From NCBI RefSeq assembly GCF_029109325.1, contig NZ_JAQKQJ010000024.1, positions 124,001 through 188,000 on the forward strand: a stretch of 64,000 bases of DNA, in the 5' to 3' direction. Numbering within the stretch: the stretch's first letter is position 1; every line of letters begins with the position of its first letter. Shown here piece after piece: positions 41,524 to 50,137 of this stretch. Source of the DNA: Nodosilinea sp. PGN35. Its GTDB lineage: Bacteria > Cyanobacteriota > Cyanobacteriia > Phormidesmidales > Phormidesmidaceae. The notes beneath the pieces are model-generated. The model searched no databases and was not told the origin of the DNA. It saw only the letters and a program-made list of their open reading frames with translations. A program made the position numbers and the translations under genes.

Positions 41524-44508
41524 TCAAACGCCGCTGAGCTGCTGCTGGTAGAGGGTGAAGTAGCGGCCCTGGAGTTCCATCAGTTCGGTGTGGGTGCCTA
41601 GCTCGACGGCTGAGCCCTGCTCCATCACCAGGATCTGGTCGGCCTGCTGGATGGTGTTGAGCCGGTGGGTGATGAAGAACACCGTGCGGCCCTCAGCCCA
41701 GGCTTTCAGGTTCATGGAGACCTGGTGCTCGGTGTCGTAGTCGAGGGCGCTGGTGGCTTCATCTAAGATCAGCAGGCGGGGGTTTTGCAGAATGGTGCGG
41801 GCGATCGCAATCCGCTGCCGCTGCCCCCCCGAGAGGGTCGAGCCCCGCTCGCCGACGCGGGTGTTGTAGCCCAGAGGCAAATCCATAATGAAGTCGTGGC
41901 AGCAGGCGGTTTTAGCCGCCTCAATAATCACGCTGGGTTCGGCGTCGGGGTTGGTGAGCGAAATATTTTCCTGAATCGTGCCCTCAAACAGCAGGCTTTC
42001 CTGGGGCACAATGCCGATCTGCCGCCGCAGGGAGTGCAGCTCCACCTTGCTGATGTCGTAGTGGTCGATCAAAATGCGGCCCGACTCCAGCTCGTAGAGG
42101 CGGGGCAGCATCTTCATCAGCGTGCTCTTCCCCGAACCGCTCTGGCCTACGACGCCAATGAAAATTCCCGCTGGAAACTCCAGGCTGACGTTGGCCAGCT
42201 GCAATGGCCCCGAGGGGGCAAAGCGAAAGGCTACATTCTCGAAGGTGACCTGCCCGGTGATCTCGGGCATCGGGATCTGGTTGGCCTCGTCGGCCTCGGT
42301 CTCCTGGGGGTGGTCAATGATGTCCGACAGCCGCTCCAGGGACAGGGCCGTCTCCTGAAAGTTTTGCCACAGCTGGGCCAGGCGCAAAATCGGTGCGGTC
42401 ACGTAGCCCGAAATAATCCGAAAGGCGATCAGCTGGCCCAGGGTGAGCTGCCCCTCTAGCACCAGGTAGGCTCCTACCCACAGCACCAGCAGAGCCGAGA
42501 GCTTGTTGAGAAAACTGCTGGCCGAGTTGGCAGTGGTGGAGGTGAGCACGGTGTTGAACCCGGCGCTGACGTATTCGGCGTAGCGCTCCTGCCACTTCCA
42601 GCGGGTGCGTAGCTCAATGTTTTGCGCCTTGACGGTCTGAATGCCCGACAGCGACTCGACTAAGAGCGACTGGGTTGAGGCGTTGCGCTCAGCTTTCACC
42701 CGCAGCTGCTTGCGCACAATCGGGGAGGCCAGTACCGTTACCAGCACAAACAGCGGGATGGTTGCCAGGGCCACCAGGGTCAGCACCCAGCTGTAGATGA
42801 ACATCACCACGATGTACAACACTGAGAACACCGCGTCGAGCACCACCGTCAGCGCGGTGCCGGTGAGAAAGGAGCGGATATTCTCAAGCTCGTTGATGCG
42901 GCTGGAAAGCTCGCCCACGGGGCGTTTGTCGAAGTAGCGCAGGGGCAGCCGAAACAGGTGGTCAATAATCTCTGACCCCAGGGCCATATCGATGCGGTTG
43001 GTGGTATCGACGAACAGGTAGGTGCGCAAACTGGTGAGCAGGGCCTCAAAAATGGCCACCACCACCAGAAAGACCCCCAGCACTTGCAGGGTATCGACGC
43101 TGTTTTGCACAATTACCCGGTCGATGATGATCTGCACCATCAGCGGGTTGGCCAGGCCAAACAGCTGCACAAAGAATGAGGCCACAAACACCTCAATCAG
43201 CACCCAGCGGTACTTTTTGATGGAGGGCCAAAACCACTGAAGGCCAAATTTTTGCTGAGGGGTTTCGCGGGTGGGCTCCAGCAGCAGCACTTCGCCGCTC
43301 TCACCCCAGGTCTCGGCAAAGCTCGCGGGGGTACGGCGAATGACGCCCACCTCGGGGTCGCCCAGCACGTAGGCTTTCTCGCTGGTTTCGTAGACGACGG
43401 CAAAGCTCTCCTGCCAGCGGATCAGGCAGGGGGTATTGAGCCGACCAAAGGCTCCCACGGGCACGCGCACCAGCTGGGTTTTGAGGCCCATCATCTCGCT
43501 CACCGAGCCGCAGATCGGCAAAGAAAGCTGGCCCATGCGCTCGTGCTGGTTGGCCAAAATGCGGCGAATGACGTCTTTGCGAAAGGGCATGGAAAACAGC
43601 TGGCTGAGCATGTCGAAGCAGGCCAGCGCCCCATCGACTTCGCCCCGGCCTCGGGCAAAGGGATAGCTGCGGCTGGGGGTTTTCTCCAGCGCTGGGGAGG
43701 GTTGAGACCGGGACACCAGGTCGGCCTCGGTGGCGTAGGGAATGTTGTTGACATCGAGCACCTCCACGGTACGCGCTATGGCCTCCGATGCCTGGGCAGC
43801 GGGCTCGGGCAGGGTCTCGGCCAGCACCGCCGGGGTCAGGCCCAGCACCCGCGCCCCCTGGGGACTGAGCACCTCTACGGGGCGATCGAGGGCCAGGGTA
43901 GAGCCAACTGGAAGATTCAGCACCGTGCCGCCGCTGAGCACCCAGGTGAGGGCGCGATCGAGCTGATGCAGGGTGTTGGGGCCGGTGGGCAGGGTGACGA
44001 TCGCCGATGCGTCACAGACAATCTGGGCCTTGGCCTTGAGATCGCCCACGTCGAGGGCGTGGGCCTTGGCGTGCTCGGCCACCAGGTCAAAGGCTTCGAT
44101 CGCATAGGTGCGATCGCGCACCAGTCGGCCAAACTCCGGGTATTCATCCAGCAGCCCCAGAAACATGTAGGAGGGCAGGGTGAGAGCCAGCACCTCGCTG
44201 GAGGCAATCACCGTTTCGCACGGCACGCCCCGGATCAGGCTAATCACCCCCAGCATTTCACCCCGGCCAAACCGCCCCAGGGTCACCGGCTGCTGATTGC
44301 GCGGGTCGTAGCCCAAGAGCCGCGCCTGCCCCTCCAGCAGCACCACCACCTGCTGGGTCAGCACCTCCCGGCGCAGCAGCGGCTGCCCCACCCGGTACTT
44401 GTAGGGCTGGGCCGTTTGCAAAAGCTGCTGTAGGGCCTCAGTCGGCAGGCGATCGAAGGGCTCCAGCGACTGAAAAGTTTGCTGAATGGAAAGCGACGTT
44501 TGAGTCAT
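41524..44508 (-). CDS. Peptidase-domain-like ABC exporter with cyclic-nucleotide-binding domain (HetC-like)
   Basis: A 994-residue protein: cNMP-binding-type domain at about 15-140 (YRVGQPLLRREVLTQQVVVL, GRFGRGEMLGVISLIRG), a linker, a C39-like domain at about 290-430 whose catalytic Cys and His are not conserved (SFAVVYE in place of H-x-VV), six membrane helices at about 450-730, and an ATPase with GQSGSGKST, LSGGQRQRIA and LILDEATSALD. The build matches Anabaena HetC-type exporters. With the HlyD gene downstream it forms a type I secretion pair. Because the peptidase is degenerate it probably does not cleave a double-glycine leader. ATG giving MTQTSLSI is preferred over an upstream start. 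Confidence 0.88.
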   Translation of the reverse strand: MTQTSLSIQQTFQSLEPFDRLPTEALQQLLQTAQPYKYRVGQPLLRREVLTQQVVVLLEGQARLLGYDPRNQQPVTLGRFGRGEMLGVISLIRGVPCETVIASSEVLALTLPSYMFLGLLDEYPEFGRLVRDRTYAIEAFDLVAEHAKAHALDVGDLKAKAQIVCDASAIVTLPTGPNTLHQLDRALTWVLSGGTVLNLPVGSTLALDRPVEVLSPQGARVLGLTPAVLAETLPEPAAQASEAIARTVEVLDVNNIPYATEADLVSRSQPSPALEKTPSRSYPFARGRGEVDGALACFDMLSQLFSMPFRKDVIRRILANQHERMGQLSLPICGSVSEMMGLKTQLVRVPVGAFGRLNTPCLIRWQESFAVVYETSEKAYVLGDPEVGVIRRTPASFAETWGESGEVLLLEPTRETPQQKFGLQWFWPSIKKYRWVLIEVFVASFFVQLFGLANPLMVQIIIDRVIVQNSVDTLQVLGVFLVVVAIFEALLTSLRTYLFVDTTNRIDMALGSEIIDHLFRLPLRYFDKRPVGELSSRINELENIRSFLTGTALTVVLDAVFSVLYIVVMFIYSWVLTLVALATIPLFVLVTVLASPIVRKQLRVKAERNASTQSLLVESLSGIQTVKAQNIELRTRWKWQERYAEYVSAGFNTVLTSTTANSASSFLNKLSALLVLWVGAYLVLEGQLTLGQLIAFRIISGYVTAPILRLAQLWQNFQETALSLERLSDIIDHPQETEADEANQIPMPEITGQVTFENVAFRFAPSGPLQLANVSLEFPAGIFIGVVGQSGSGKSTLMKMLPRLYELESGRILIDHYDISKVELHSLRRQIGIVPQESLLFEGTIQENISLTNPDAEPSVIIEAAKTACCHDFIMDLPLGYNTRVGERGSTLSGGQRQRIAIARTILQNPRLLILDEATSALDYDTEHQVSMNLKAWAEGRTVFFITHRLNTIQQADQILVMEQGSAVELGTHTELMELQGRYFTLYQQQLSGV

Positions 44509-44921
44509 AGCCAGGGGGACGCACGGTGGGGGCAGCCGGACAGCTCTAATACAGCTAAGCTGTTGAAGCAGGAGCGTAGTATTCACCAGGTTTAATCAAT
44601 ACGCTCGATGAACGATAGATAGATGCACTAAATCGATACACAACGTAATTTAAGTTCGGTATCTCCGTTTAGCGGCGGTCTGACGACTCGTCACCGCATG
44701 CCCCATCCTAGGGCCCCGGGCCTGCTCGAAAGATAACTTCAGGTTAATGGAGGCATGTTTTATCTTTAAAACCTCCATCGCAAACCAGCAGCCCGACACG
44801 GATACCCGGTTTAACCGGGGCCTGTGACACTTTTATTCCCTGCTGCTCGGCTTATCTGTTCTATAGAAAGCGCTGCTAGCCTCTATACGCAGACCCCCAA
44901 TCGAATAGTTCAGCAGTTGCT
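44509..44921. other. Divergent promoter region
   Basis: 413 nt between divergent genes. Contains two minor hairpins, ATGGAGG...CCTCCAT (about 44750-44786) and CCCGGTT-T-AACCGGG (about 44805-44819). No coding-like frame; promoters for both neighbours expected. Confidence 0.5.
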
Positions 44922-45491
44922 ATGCCCACGTTGATGTCTCCGTCTTCTGTGCCCCGCTGGTTGCAGGCTGGCACCCTGGCCCTCGGTCTCGGTCTGGTCG
45001 CCGGGTGCGAAAACTACCTTGCTACGGGCGATATCGTTACCACCGGTACCTACGAAGCCACCGCCACCGTCACCCAAACCTGGCGGGCCGAGTACGCCCG
45101 CAGCTTCGATCGCCGCCAGACCATTCATATGGAAACCTTTGGCTCCAACTCTCTGGTGAACCGCAACGGCGTACGCCCCGAGGGTGCCGCCACCGGCCCC
45201 GACGACAACGGTCTCTACTGGCCGCCCTTGCCCCCGCGCCCCACCGCCGATGAGCTAGAGGCCCGCAAGCGCGAGCCCATCGAGCAGCGCAGTGAACTGG
45301 GCTTGCAGAGAGATGTGGAGTACGCTCTCACCTTTGACTACAACGGTCAGCGGCGCACCCTGCCCACCACTCGCACCGTCTACCGTGAAGCCTCCCAGGC
45401 TTTTGCCGACCAGCAGGCCCTGGAAGTTACCTTTGGGCCTGGGGAGCAGAGCGTCGGGGCGGCGCGGCGGATTGCGAATTTTGATCGGTAA
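44922..45491 (+). CDS. Putative lipoprotein
   Basis: A 189-residue protein with a type II signal peptide: LQAGTLALGLGLVAGCEN, where LVAG-C is a lipobox. The mature part is polar with a WPPLPPRPTADELEARKREP region and no family I can name. Exported and lipid-anchored by inference. Closed by a strong bidirectional hairpin. Confidence 0.7.
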   Translation: MPTLMSPSSVPRWLQAGTLALGLGLVAGCENYLATGDIVTTGTYEATATVTQTWRAEYARSFDRRQTIHMETFGSNSLVNRNGVRPEGAATGPDDNGLYWPPLPPRPTADELEARKREPIEQRSELGLQRDVEYALTFDYNGQRRTLPTTRTVYREASQAFADQQALEVTFGPGEQSVGAARRIANFDR

Positions 45492-45530
45492 AGGAGTGGA
45501 TGGGGAGGGAGTAGGGGGTGAGGGGTGGTT
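45490..45530. repeat. Short tandem repeats (G-rich)
   Basis: GGGGAGG/GGGGGTG units directly after the lipoprotein stop and before the hairpin at 45537. Confidence 0.6.
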
Positions 45531-45536
45531 TATTTG

Positions 45537-45577
45537 GCCCGTTTCTAGGATGGGCATTGGCCACCCTAGAAACGGGC
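45537..45577. terminator. Bidirectional terminator-like hairpin
   Basis: GCCCGTTTCTAGG and its perfect complement CCTAGAAACGGGC (13 bp, extended by TGG/CCA) between two convergent genes. Confidence 0.75.
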
Positions 45578-45596
45578 TTGTAAATGCTCATCTGAG

Positions 45597-46048
45597 CTAT
45601 TCAACCCAAAAGACTGCCCCCAGCAGGTCATCAACTGCTGGGCTGAGGGGCCAGCGACTGGGGAAGGTGATCTTGGCGTAGTCTTCGCGCACTTCTGCCA
45701 GGGCGATCGCATAGGCGCTATCCAAAACCTCAGCAAAATGATCCCTCAGGCTGGGGGACTGTTCGAGTAGTAACAGCAGTTCTTTGCGCTGCTCGCGAAT
45801 GGTGATTTCCCACCCTCGATTGTCGTAGGCACTGTCGATGTAAAGCCGCTTGAGCAAGTGGGCCAATAGGGTAACTAGATGACTTTTTAGCTCTTTTTTT
45901 CTGAGCGCCCCAACGACTCGATCTCCTCCAGCAAATTCTCGATATTGAGCCCATCGAAGTCTCGCGCCCTGAGCTTGGTCGCCACATCCTCTAGCCAAAG
46001 GGCAAAATCCTGGTCGTAGAGTGATACTCGCTGCGAAGCCTGGGTCAT
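45597..46048 (-). CDS. DUF29 family protein, split across two frames at a slippery A7 tract
   Basis: From ATG 46048 the frame codes SLYDQDFALWLEDVATKL, a DUF29 N-terminus, up to SLGRSEKK and then stops (TAA 45887-45889). The next frame continues ELKSHLVTLLAHLLKRLYID to 45597. A single -1 shift at A AAA AAG (45893-45899) joins them as RSEKK-ELKSHL, aligning without gap with the intact paralogs (RSDKRSLKSYL). The joined product is 150 residues against about 163. Either programmed frameshifting, transcript slippage, a true pseudogene, or a sequencing error in the A run. DUF29 has no known function. Confidence 0.75.
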
Positions 46049-46084
46049 CGGGCCACCACCTAAACAGCTACTCTCAGGATAAGC

Positions 46085-46153
46085 CCTGTCCCCCTACCCC
46101 TTCACCGTCTAACCACCCTTCACCCATTCACCCCTCTACCTTTTACCCCTTCC
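46085..46153. repeat. Short tandem repeats (C-rich)
   Basis: CCCCCTAC/CACCCTTC-like units between the DUF29 start and the carbonic anhydrase stop. Confidence 0.65.
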
Positions 46154-46975
46154 CTAAACCCCAGCACCCCGGTAAATGCGAGCCGCCTGCTCAGGGCTGA
46201 GGCGGTTGGCCCCTGGCCAGTGGGGCTGCACCGGCTCAGCAAAATCGGGGCGGGCCACCGCCGGGGCACCGGCACCGGGCCGCACCGTGTCTTGAAACTC
46301 CAGGGAAAGACCGCCGGGCTTGAGCGACTTGGCCTTTTCGAGGTCGGCATAAATTTTGCTGTGGGGCGGTACGAAGGTTTTAGACTCTTCATCGTAGGCC
46401 AGCAGCTCGGCGGTTTCGAGTTTGTAGATCCAGCCGTGGATGGCCAGGGTGCCCGCGTGCAGCTTTGAGCGCACCGAAGGATAGGTTTGCAGATTGTCGA
46501 TCTGGGTGAGGACGTTTTGGGCCACCAGCAGATCGAGCTTGTCTTTCTTTTCCAGGGTGCCGTAGTGGTCTTCGACGAGTTTGCGGGTGGCTTCGGTGTG
46601 GCGCAGCCAGTGGTAGACCAGGGGCATTTTTTCTTCGAGGTCGCCAATCTGTAAGAGACCCTTCATGGCCCCACACTGGGTGTGGCCGCAGACAATCACC
46701 TGGCGAATATCCAGGGCCTCCATGGCGTACTCGATGGTGGCCCCTTCGCCGCCGTTGGTGGCCTCGTAGGGGGGAATAATGTTGCCCGCGTTGCGGATGA
46801 TAAATAGATCGCCAATGTCGGCCTGGGTGATGATGGTGGGGTCTACCCGCGAGTCAGAGCAGCCGATGAACAATACCCTCGGGTGCTGACCCTTGACCAG
46901 CTGTTGAATCAGTTCCTGGTGATCGGGAATGTAGTTTTCCTGAAACTCACGCAGACCTTGCAGCAGCTTTTCCAT
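46154..46975 (-). CDS. ccaA: Beta-type carbonic anhydrase (carboxysomal, CcaA-like)
   Basis: A 273-residue beta carbonic anhydrase: Zn ligands in CSDSRVDP (Cys), and GHTQCG (His, Cys), with the Asp-Arg dyad in CSDSR. It interconverts CO2 and bicarbonate. Length and the C-terminal extension (about residues 200-273, ending in SPEQAARIYRGAGV) match the carboxysomal CcaA/IcfA of beta-cyanobacteria, which supplies CO2 to Rubisco inside the shell, rather than the short housekeeping type. No ccm genes are nearby. Confidence 0.9.
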   Translation of the reverse strand: MEKLLQGLREFQENYIPDHQELIQQLVKGQHPRVLFIGCSDSRVDPTIITQADIGDLFIIRNAGNIIPPYEATNGGEGATIEYAMEALDIRQVIVCGHTQCGAMKGLLQIGDLEEKMPLVYHWLRHTEATRKLVEDHYGTLEKKDKLDLLVAQNVLTQIDNLQTYPSVRSKLHAGTLAIHGWIYKLETAELLAYDEESKTFVPPHSKIYADLEKAKSLKPGGLSLEFQDTVRPGAGAPAVARPDFAEPVQPHWPGANRLSPEQAARIYRGAGV

Positions 46976-47201
46976 AGATCACACAGGAAATTAGGGCAAC
47001 CGAGCCCAGGCGATCGCCTGAACCCGCATATATTGTTATCTCATATCCAAGGTCTCAGCACCGCAAAGATTTACTTATCACAGCAATCATCCTTGCTTTT
47101 GAGGAACTGAGACCGGCGGCTCAATTCTAAAAGTCGGGCCCTCCCACAGCCAAATCCAGCATTCGGCGCAATAATGGGCATGACTTCCTACGGCTGTAGC
47201 T

Positions 47202-47621
47202 ATGCGTAACCCCCTCTGGCGGCTCAAGTCTTTGCCCTGGGCAATTTTGCTTCAGGTGGCTCTGGCGGCGGTGGCGATCGCCACCGCCGCCGACCTGCTG
47301 CTAGCCCAGGGGTTGGCCCTACTGCTGGCCAACGTCGGCAGCGGCCTGCTGCCCCTGATGCAGCTGTTGTTTATGGCGCTACCCATTGTCGCTGGCTTTG
47401 GCATTGGCGCTCTGGCCCTCACTATTTTGGAGCGGTGGTTTAGCCGGGTGTACATCGATACCGGCGTGTTGTGGGCGCTGGTGCCCTGCATTGCCCTGGT
47501 AATTTTTATCAAAGGGTTTTTGCCCATCCCCGCTGCGCTGGTAACTATGTCCTACACTCTGCTGGTAGGGGTGCTGCTGGGCGTGTTTGTGGTGGGCAAA
47601 CGCCACTGGCGACGCTGGTAG
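47202..47621 (+). CDS. Hypothetical integral membrane protein (139 aa)
   Basis: Four predicted helices (ILLQVALAAVAIATAADLLL; LLPLMQLLFMALPIVAGFGI; VLWALVPCIALVIFIKG; VTMSYTLLVGVLLGVFVVG) with a basic C-terminal tail. No family recognised. 66 nt upstream of the FG-GAP-like gene on the same strand. Confidence 0.7.
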   Translation: MRNPLWRLKSLPWAILLQVALAAVAIATAADLLLAQGLALLLANVGSGLLPLMQLLFMALPIVAGFGIGALALTILERWFSRVYIDTGVLWALVPCIALVIFIKGFLPIPAALVTMSYTLLVGVLLGVFVVGKRHWRRW

Positions 47622-47687
47622 CCGCAGAATTAACCGGGGCAAGCTGAGCAAACCCCGTAAATAATGTCATGCAATAGAGAACCGTTG

Positions 47688-48608
47688 ATGAAAGCCATCC
47701 TCAAAAGCCTGCTCGTCGGAAGCCTAGTTGCCTTCAGCCTGCCCGCCCTCGCCGAAAATCCCCGCATCGAGATCGATTACGGCACCGAAGCCCTTACTGA
47801 GCGAGCGATCGCCCAGGGGCCAATTCGCGTCGTGGCCAGCTACACCCCGATCAATTACGAGGCCGAAGACATTGGCAACAACCTGACCATTCAGCTGTTC
47901 TACAACGACGAGTTGAAGCTGTCGGCCACCGACACCGCCGCCATGTTTGCGGGCATTGAGCTGATCGATCTCGACAGCGACGGCACCGCCGAGGTCGTGG
48001 TGCAAACCTTTACGGGCGGTGCCCACTGCTGTATGGCCTACACCACCTATACCTGGCAAGACGAGCAGTTTACCCCCATCTACTTTAGCTACCTCGACGG
48101 CGGCGGCGGCGAATTTAAAGACATCAACGGCGATGGGCTCATGGAGTTTGTCACCTTCGACAATGCCTTTTTCTACAGCTTTAGCTCCTACGCCGGGTCG
48201 TACCCACCGAGCGTGGTGCTCACCTACGAGAACGGCGCATACCGCGACACCACCCCCCAGTTCACCAACTATCTGGAAGACATCGCTGCCGGGATGCGCT
48301 TCACGGTGGAAGACCCGGAATTTGCCGATCGCGGCGACAAAAACGGTGTGCTAGCGGGTTACGTTGCCCAAAATATCCGGGTGGGGCGCTATCGAGAAGC
48401 CTGGCTGTTTATGCTCTCTCACTACGATCGCACCGACGACTGGGGCCTCTACACCTATACCGATGACGGTGAGGCCACCCAAACCTATGCCGACTTCCCC
48501 ACCGCCCTCTACGCCTTTTTGCAGGATCTGGGCTACCTAGACGCCAGCGGCAGACCCCAACCCGCCGCCGATCGCTCCCCCGTGGTGGCCGAGCGCGAGC
48601 AGTTCTAG
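47688..48608 (+). CDS. Secreted protein with FG-GAP/VCBS-like calcium repeats
   Basis: A 306-residue protein with a signal peptide (AILKSLLVGSLVAFSLPALA, cleavage before EN). Two Dx[DN]xDG loops of the FG-GAP/VCBS type are seen (DLDSDGTAEVVVQ near 95, DINGDGLMEFVT near 145), plus a CC pair in GGAHCCMAY. Start at MKAILKS; an upstream in-frame ATG would put charged residues before the signal. Likely periplasmic; function unknown. Convergent with the RRM gene. Confidence 0.78.
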   Translation: MKAILKSLLVGSLVAFSLPALAENPRIEIDYGTEALTERAIAQGPIRVVASYTPINYEAEDIGNNLTIQLFYNDELKLSATDTAAMFAGIELIDLDSDGTAEVVVQTFTGGAHCCMAYTTYTWQDEQFTPIYFSYLDGGGGEFKDINGDGLMEFVTFDNAFFYSFSSYAGSYPPSVVLTYENGAYRDTTPQFTNYLEDIAAGMRFTVEDPEFADRGDKNGVLAGYVAQNIRVGRYREAWLFMLSHYDRTDDWGLYTYTDDGEATQTYADFPTALYAFLQDLGYLDASGRPQPAADRSPVVAEREQF

Positions 48609-48616
48609 CCTGATGC

Positions 48617-48645
48617 AAAAAAGGGTAGGCCACTGCGACCTACCC
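48617..48645 (-). terminator. Terminator of the RRM gene
   Basis: On the minus strand: GGGTAGG, 9-nt loop, CCTACCC, then TTTTTT. Located 40 nt past the RRM stop. Confidence 0.85.
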
Positions 48646-48684
48646 TGCCCATTAGTGAGCTTTTAACGAACTGGCTAAACCAGC

Positions 48685-48993
48685 CTAGAAGCCGGTGCGA
48701 CGGTAGTTGCCGCCGTTGCCGCCGCCTGCCCCTGCGCCGCTGCGGGCGTCGTCGCGGGGGCGAGCCTTGTTGACCCGCATTTCGCGACCCATCCACTCAG
48801 CCCCATCGAGGGATTCGATGATGCTGTCTTCCTGGGATTCAGCGGCCATATCGACGAAGGCAAAGCCCCGAGGCTTACCAGTTTCGCGATCGGTGGGCAG
48901 GCTGACCCGCTTCACATCGCCGTATTCTGCAAACACCCGCTCTAGATCTTCGCGGGTGACATCGTAGGACAGGTTACCAACATAGAGTGACAT
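48685..48993 (-). CDS. RNA-binding protein, RRM domain (Rbp type)
   Basis: A 102-residue cyanobacterial Rbp: one RRM with RNP2 LYVGNL at residue 3 and RNP1 KPRGFAFVDM near 40, then a short Gly-rich tail (GAGAGGGNGGNYRR). Such proteins bind mRNA and several are induced by cold. Its ribosome-binding site is locked in a hairpin (48998-49040), so translation is probably controlled. Confidence 0.95.
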   Translation of the reverse strand: MSLYVGNLSYDVTREDLERVFAEYGDVKRVSLPTDRETGKPRGFAFVDMAAESQEDSIIESLDGAEWMGREMRVNKARPRDDARSGAGAGGGNGGNYRRTGF

Positions 48994-48997
48994 AGAA

Positions 48998-49040
48998 TTG
49001 TCTCCGTACTGTACAAAGTGCAGTGAGTAAACGGAGACAA
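48998..49040 (-). promoter_or_regulatory. Hairpin that sequesters the ribosome site of the RRM gene
   Basis: In the mRNA sense, TTGTCTCCGT (49040-49031) pairs perfectly with ACGGAGACAA (49007-48998), whose GGAG (49005-49002) is the Shine-Dalgarno sequence 8 nt before ATG. An inner ACTG/CAGT helix stacks on the outer one. The stem ends four bases before the start codon. Confidence 0.7.
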
Positions 49041-49159
49041 AGCTGTATCGGAAATCAAAGTGAAATGAAACAAGCGAAATCTACCGAAAACTAACCAAAC
49101 TAATTTTAACACTCTAATCTGTCCAGCGGGATGGCTGAGTTAGCCTTCGGACGAGGCCC

Positions 49160-49393
49160 TTAGGTGTCGTACATCAAGCCTTCAGGAGCTTCGGGGTTAT
49201 CCTCTAGGTACTGATCAAAGCCAGTTTTCTTGGGAATTTGGTGCTGGTGCGAAACCTCGGCCCGCATTTCTTCGACCACATCCCATGCAGAGGCGGCTTC
49301 GGGGGAGGTTTCGCCCTTTTCGGCGGTGACCTGGTGGGCGTAGTCGATCGCCTTTTGCAGCTCGTCCTGAAAGTCTTTGCTGTCAACGCTCAT
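49160..49393 (-). CDS. CP12-like protein lacking all cysteines
   Basis: A 77-residue protein. The conserved CP12 core is clear (SAWDVVEEMRAEVSHQ, then FDQYLEDNPEAPEGLMYDT). CP12 inactivates GAPDH and phosphoribulokinase by redox-controlled disulfides at its two ends, but here there is no cysteine at all: the C-terminal pair position reads PEAPEGLMYD. It therefore cannot use the thioredoxin switch and may bind constitutively or do something else. Confidence 0.8.
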   Translation of the reverse strand: MSVDSKDFQDELQKAIDYAHQVTAEKGETSPEAASAWDVVEEMRAEVSHQHQIPKKTGFDQYLEDNPEAPEGLMYDT

Positions 49394-49503
49394 GGTCGTT
49401 CTCCTCGCGGTTAAGCAATATTTGAGGTAAACAGGACAATTTTAACTGTCCCCTGCCCCAAACCGCTCCCCTTCGTTCCCGGAGAAGGGTATGAGGACGC
49501 TGA

Positions 49504-50130
49504 CTAATGTTCGAAAACCCCCTGGTACTGGAGCAGGTCGAGGGCAACGAAGGTGGGCAGACAGTTAAAACAATCCTGGGCCAGCTCCCAGCGGCCCTCG
49601 CGCTGGAGCATGGCGGTCAGGGTCTGCTGAAGGCTGTGCAGGTAGCGGACATCGTTGGCGGCGTAGCGCAACTGCTCTTCGGAGAGGTGCATGGCGTTGC
49701 CCCAGTCGGAGCTTTGGGCGGTTTTGTCGAGTTCGATGCCCTCTAGCTCTTTGACCAGTTCCTTCAGCCCGTGGCGGGGGCTGTAGGTGCGGGCCAGTTT
49801 GCTGGCAATTTTGCTGCAAAAGACGGGGGCGGTGGTAATGCCCAGGTTGTGCTTGAGGGTGGCCAGATCAAACCGCGCAAAGTGAAACAGTTTGAGAATG
49901 CCCGGCGCTTCCAGCAGCTCTTTGAGCAGGGGAGCTTCGCTCTGGCCCAGCTCGATGCGCACCACCGCCACGTAGCCGTCGGGGTCGGCCAGCTGTACCA
50001 GGCAGAGGCGATCGCGCCAGGGCAGCAAACCCATGGTCTCGGTGTCGCAGGCGATCGCATCGGCCTGCTGGTAGCGATCGAGCAGGGCAGGGGTGAGGTC
50101 GCGATCGCAGATTTCAAAACCGTCGGCCAT
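49504..50130 (-). CDS. Ribonuclease D-type 3'-5' exonuclease
   Basis: A 208-residue DEDDy exonuclease: motif I IACDTETMGL, motif II KLFHFARFDLATL, motif III YAANDVRYLHSL. It lacks the HRDC domains of E. coli RNase D, as usual in cyanobacteria, and would trim tRNA or other RNA 3' ends. Start is the ATG giving MADGFEICD with AGGAG six bases ahead; the stop of the preceding DUF29 gene overlaps this ribosome site. Confidence 0.88.
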   Translation of the reverse strand: MADGFEICDRDLTPALLDRYQQADAIACDTETMGLLPWRDRLCLVQLADPDGYVAVVRIELGQSEAPLLKELLEAPGILKLFHFARFDLATLKHNLGITTAPVFCSKIASKLARTYSPRHGLKELVKELEGIELDKTAQSSDWGNAMHLSEEQLRYAANDVRYLHSLQQTLTAMLQREGRWELAQDCFNCLPTFVALDLLQYQGVFEH

Positions 50131-50137
50131 GGGTCTC

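Noticed and set aside
46980..47120. GGTCTCAG...CTGAGACC inverted repeat
   Set aside because: 8-bp arms with a 46-nt loop are within chance expectation for this much sequence; no supporting position or second copy.
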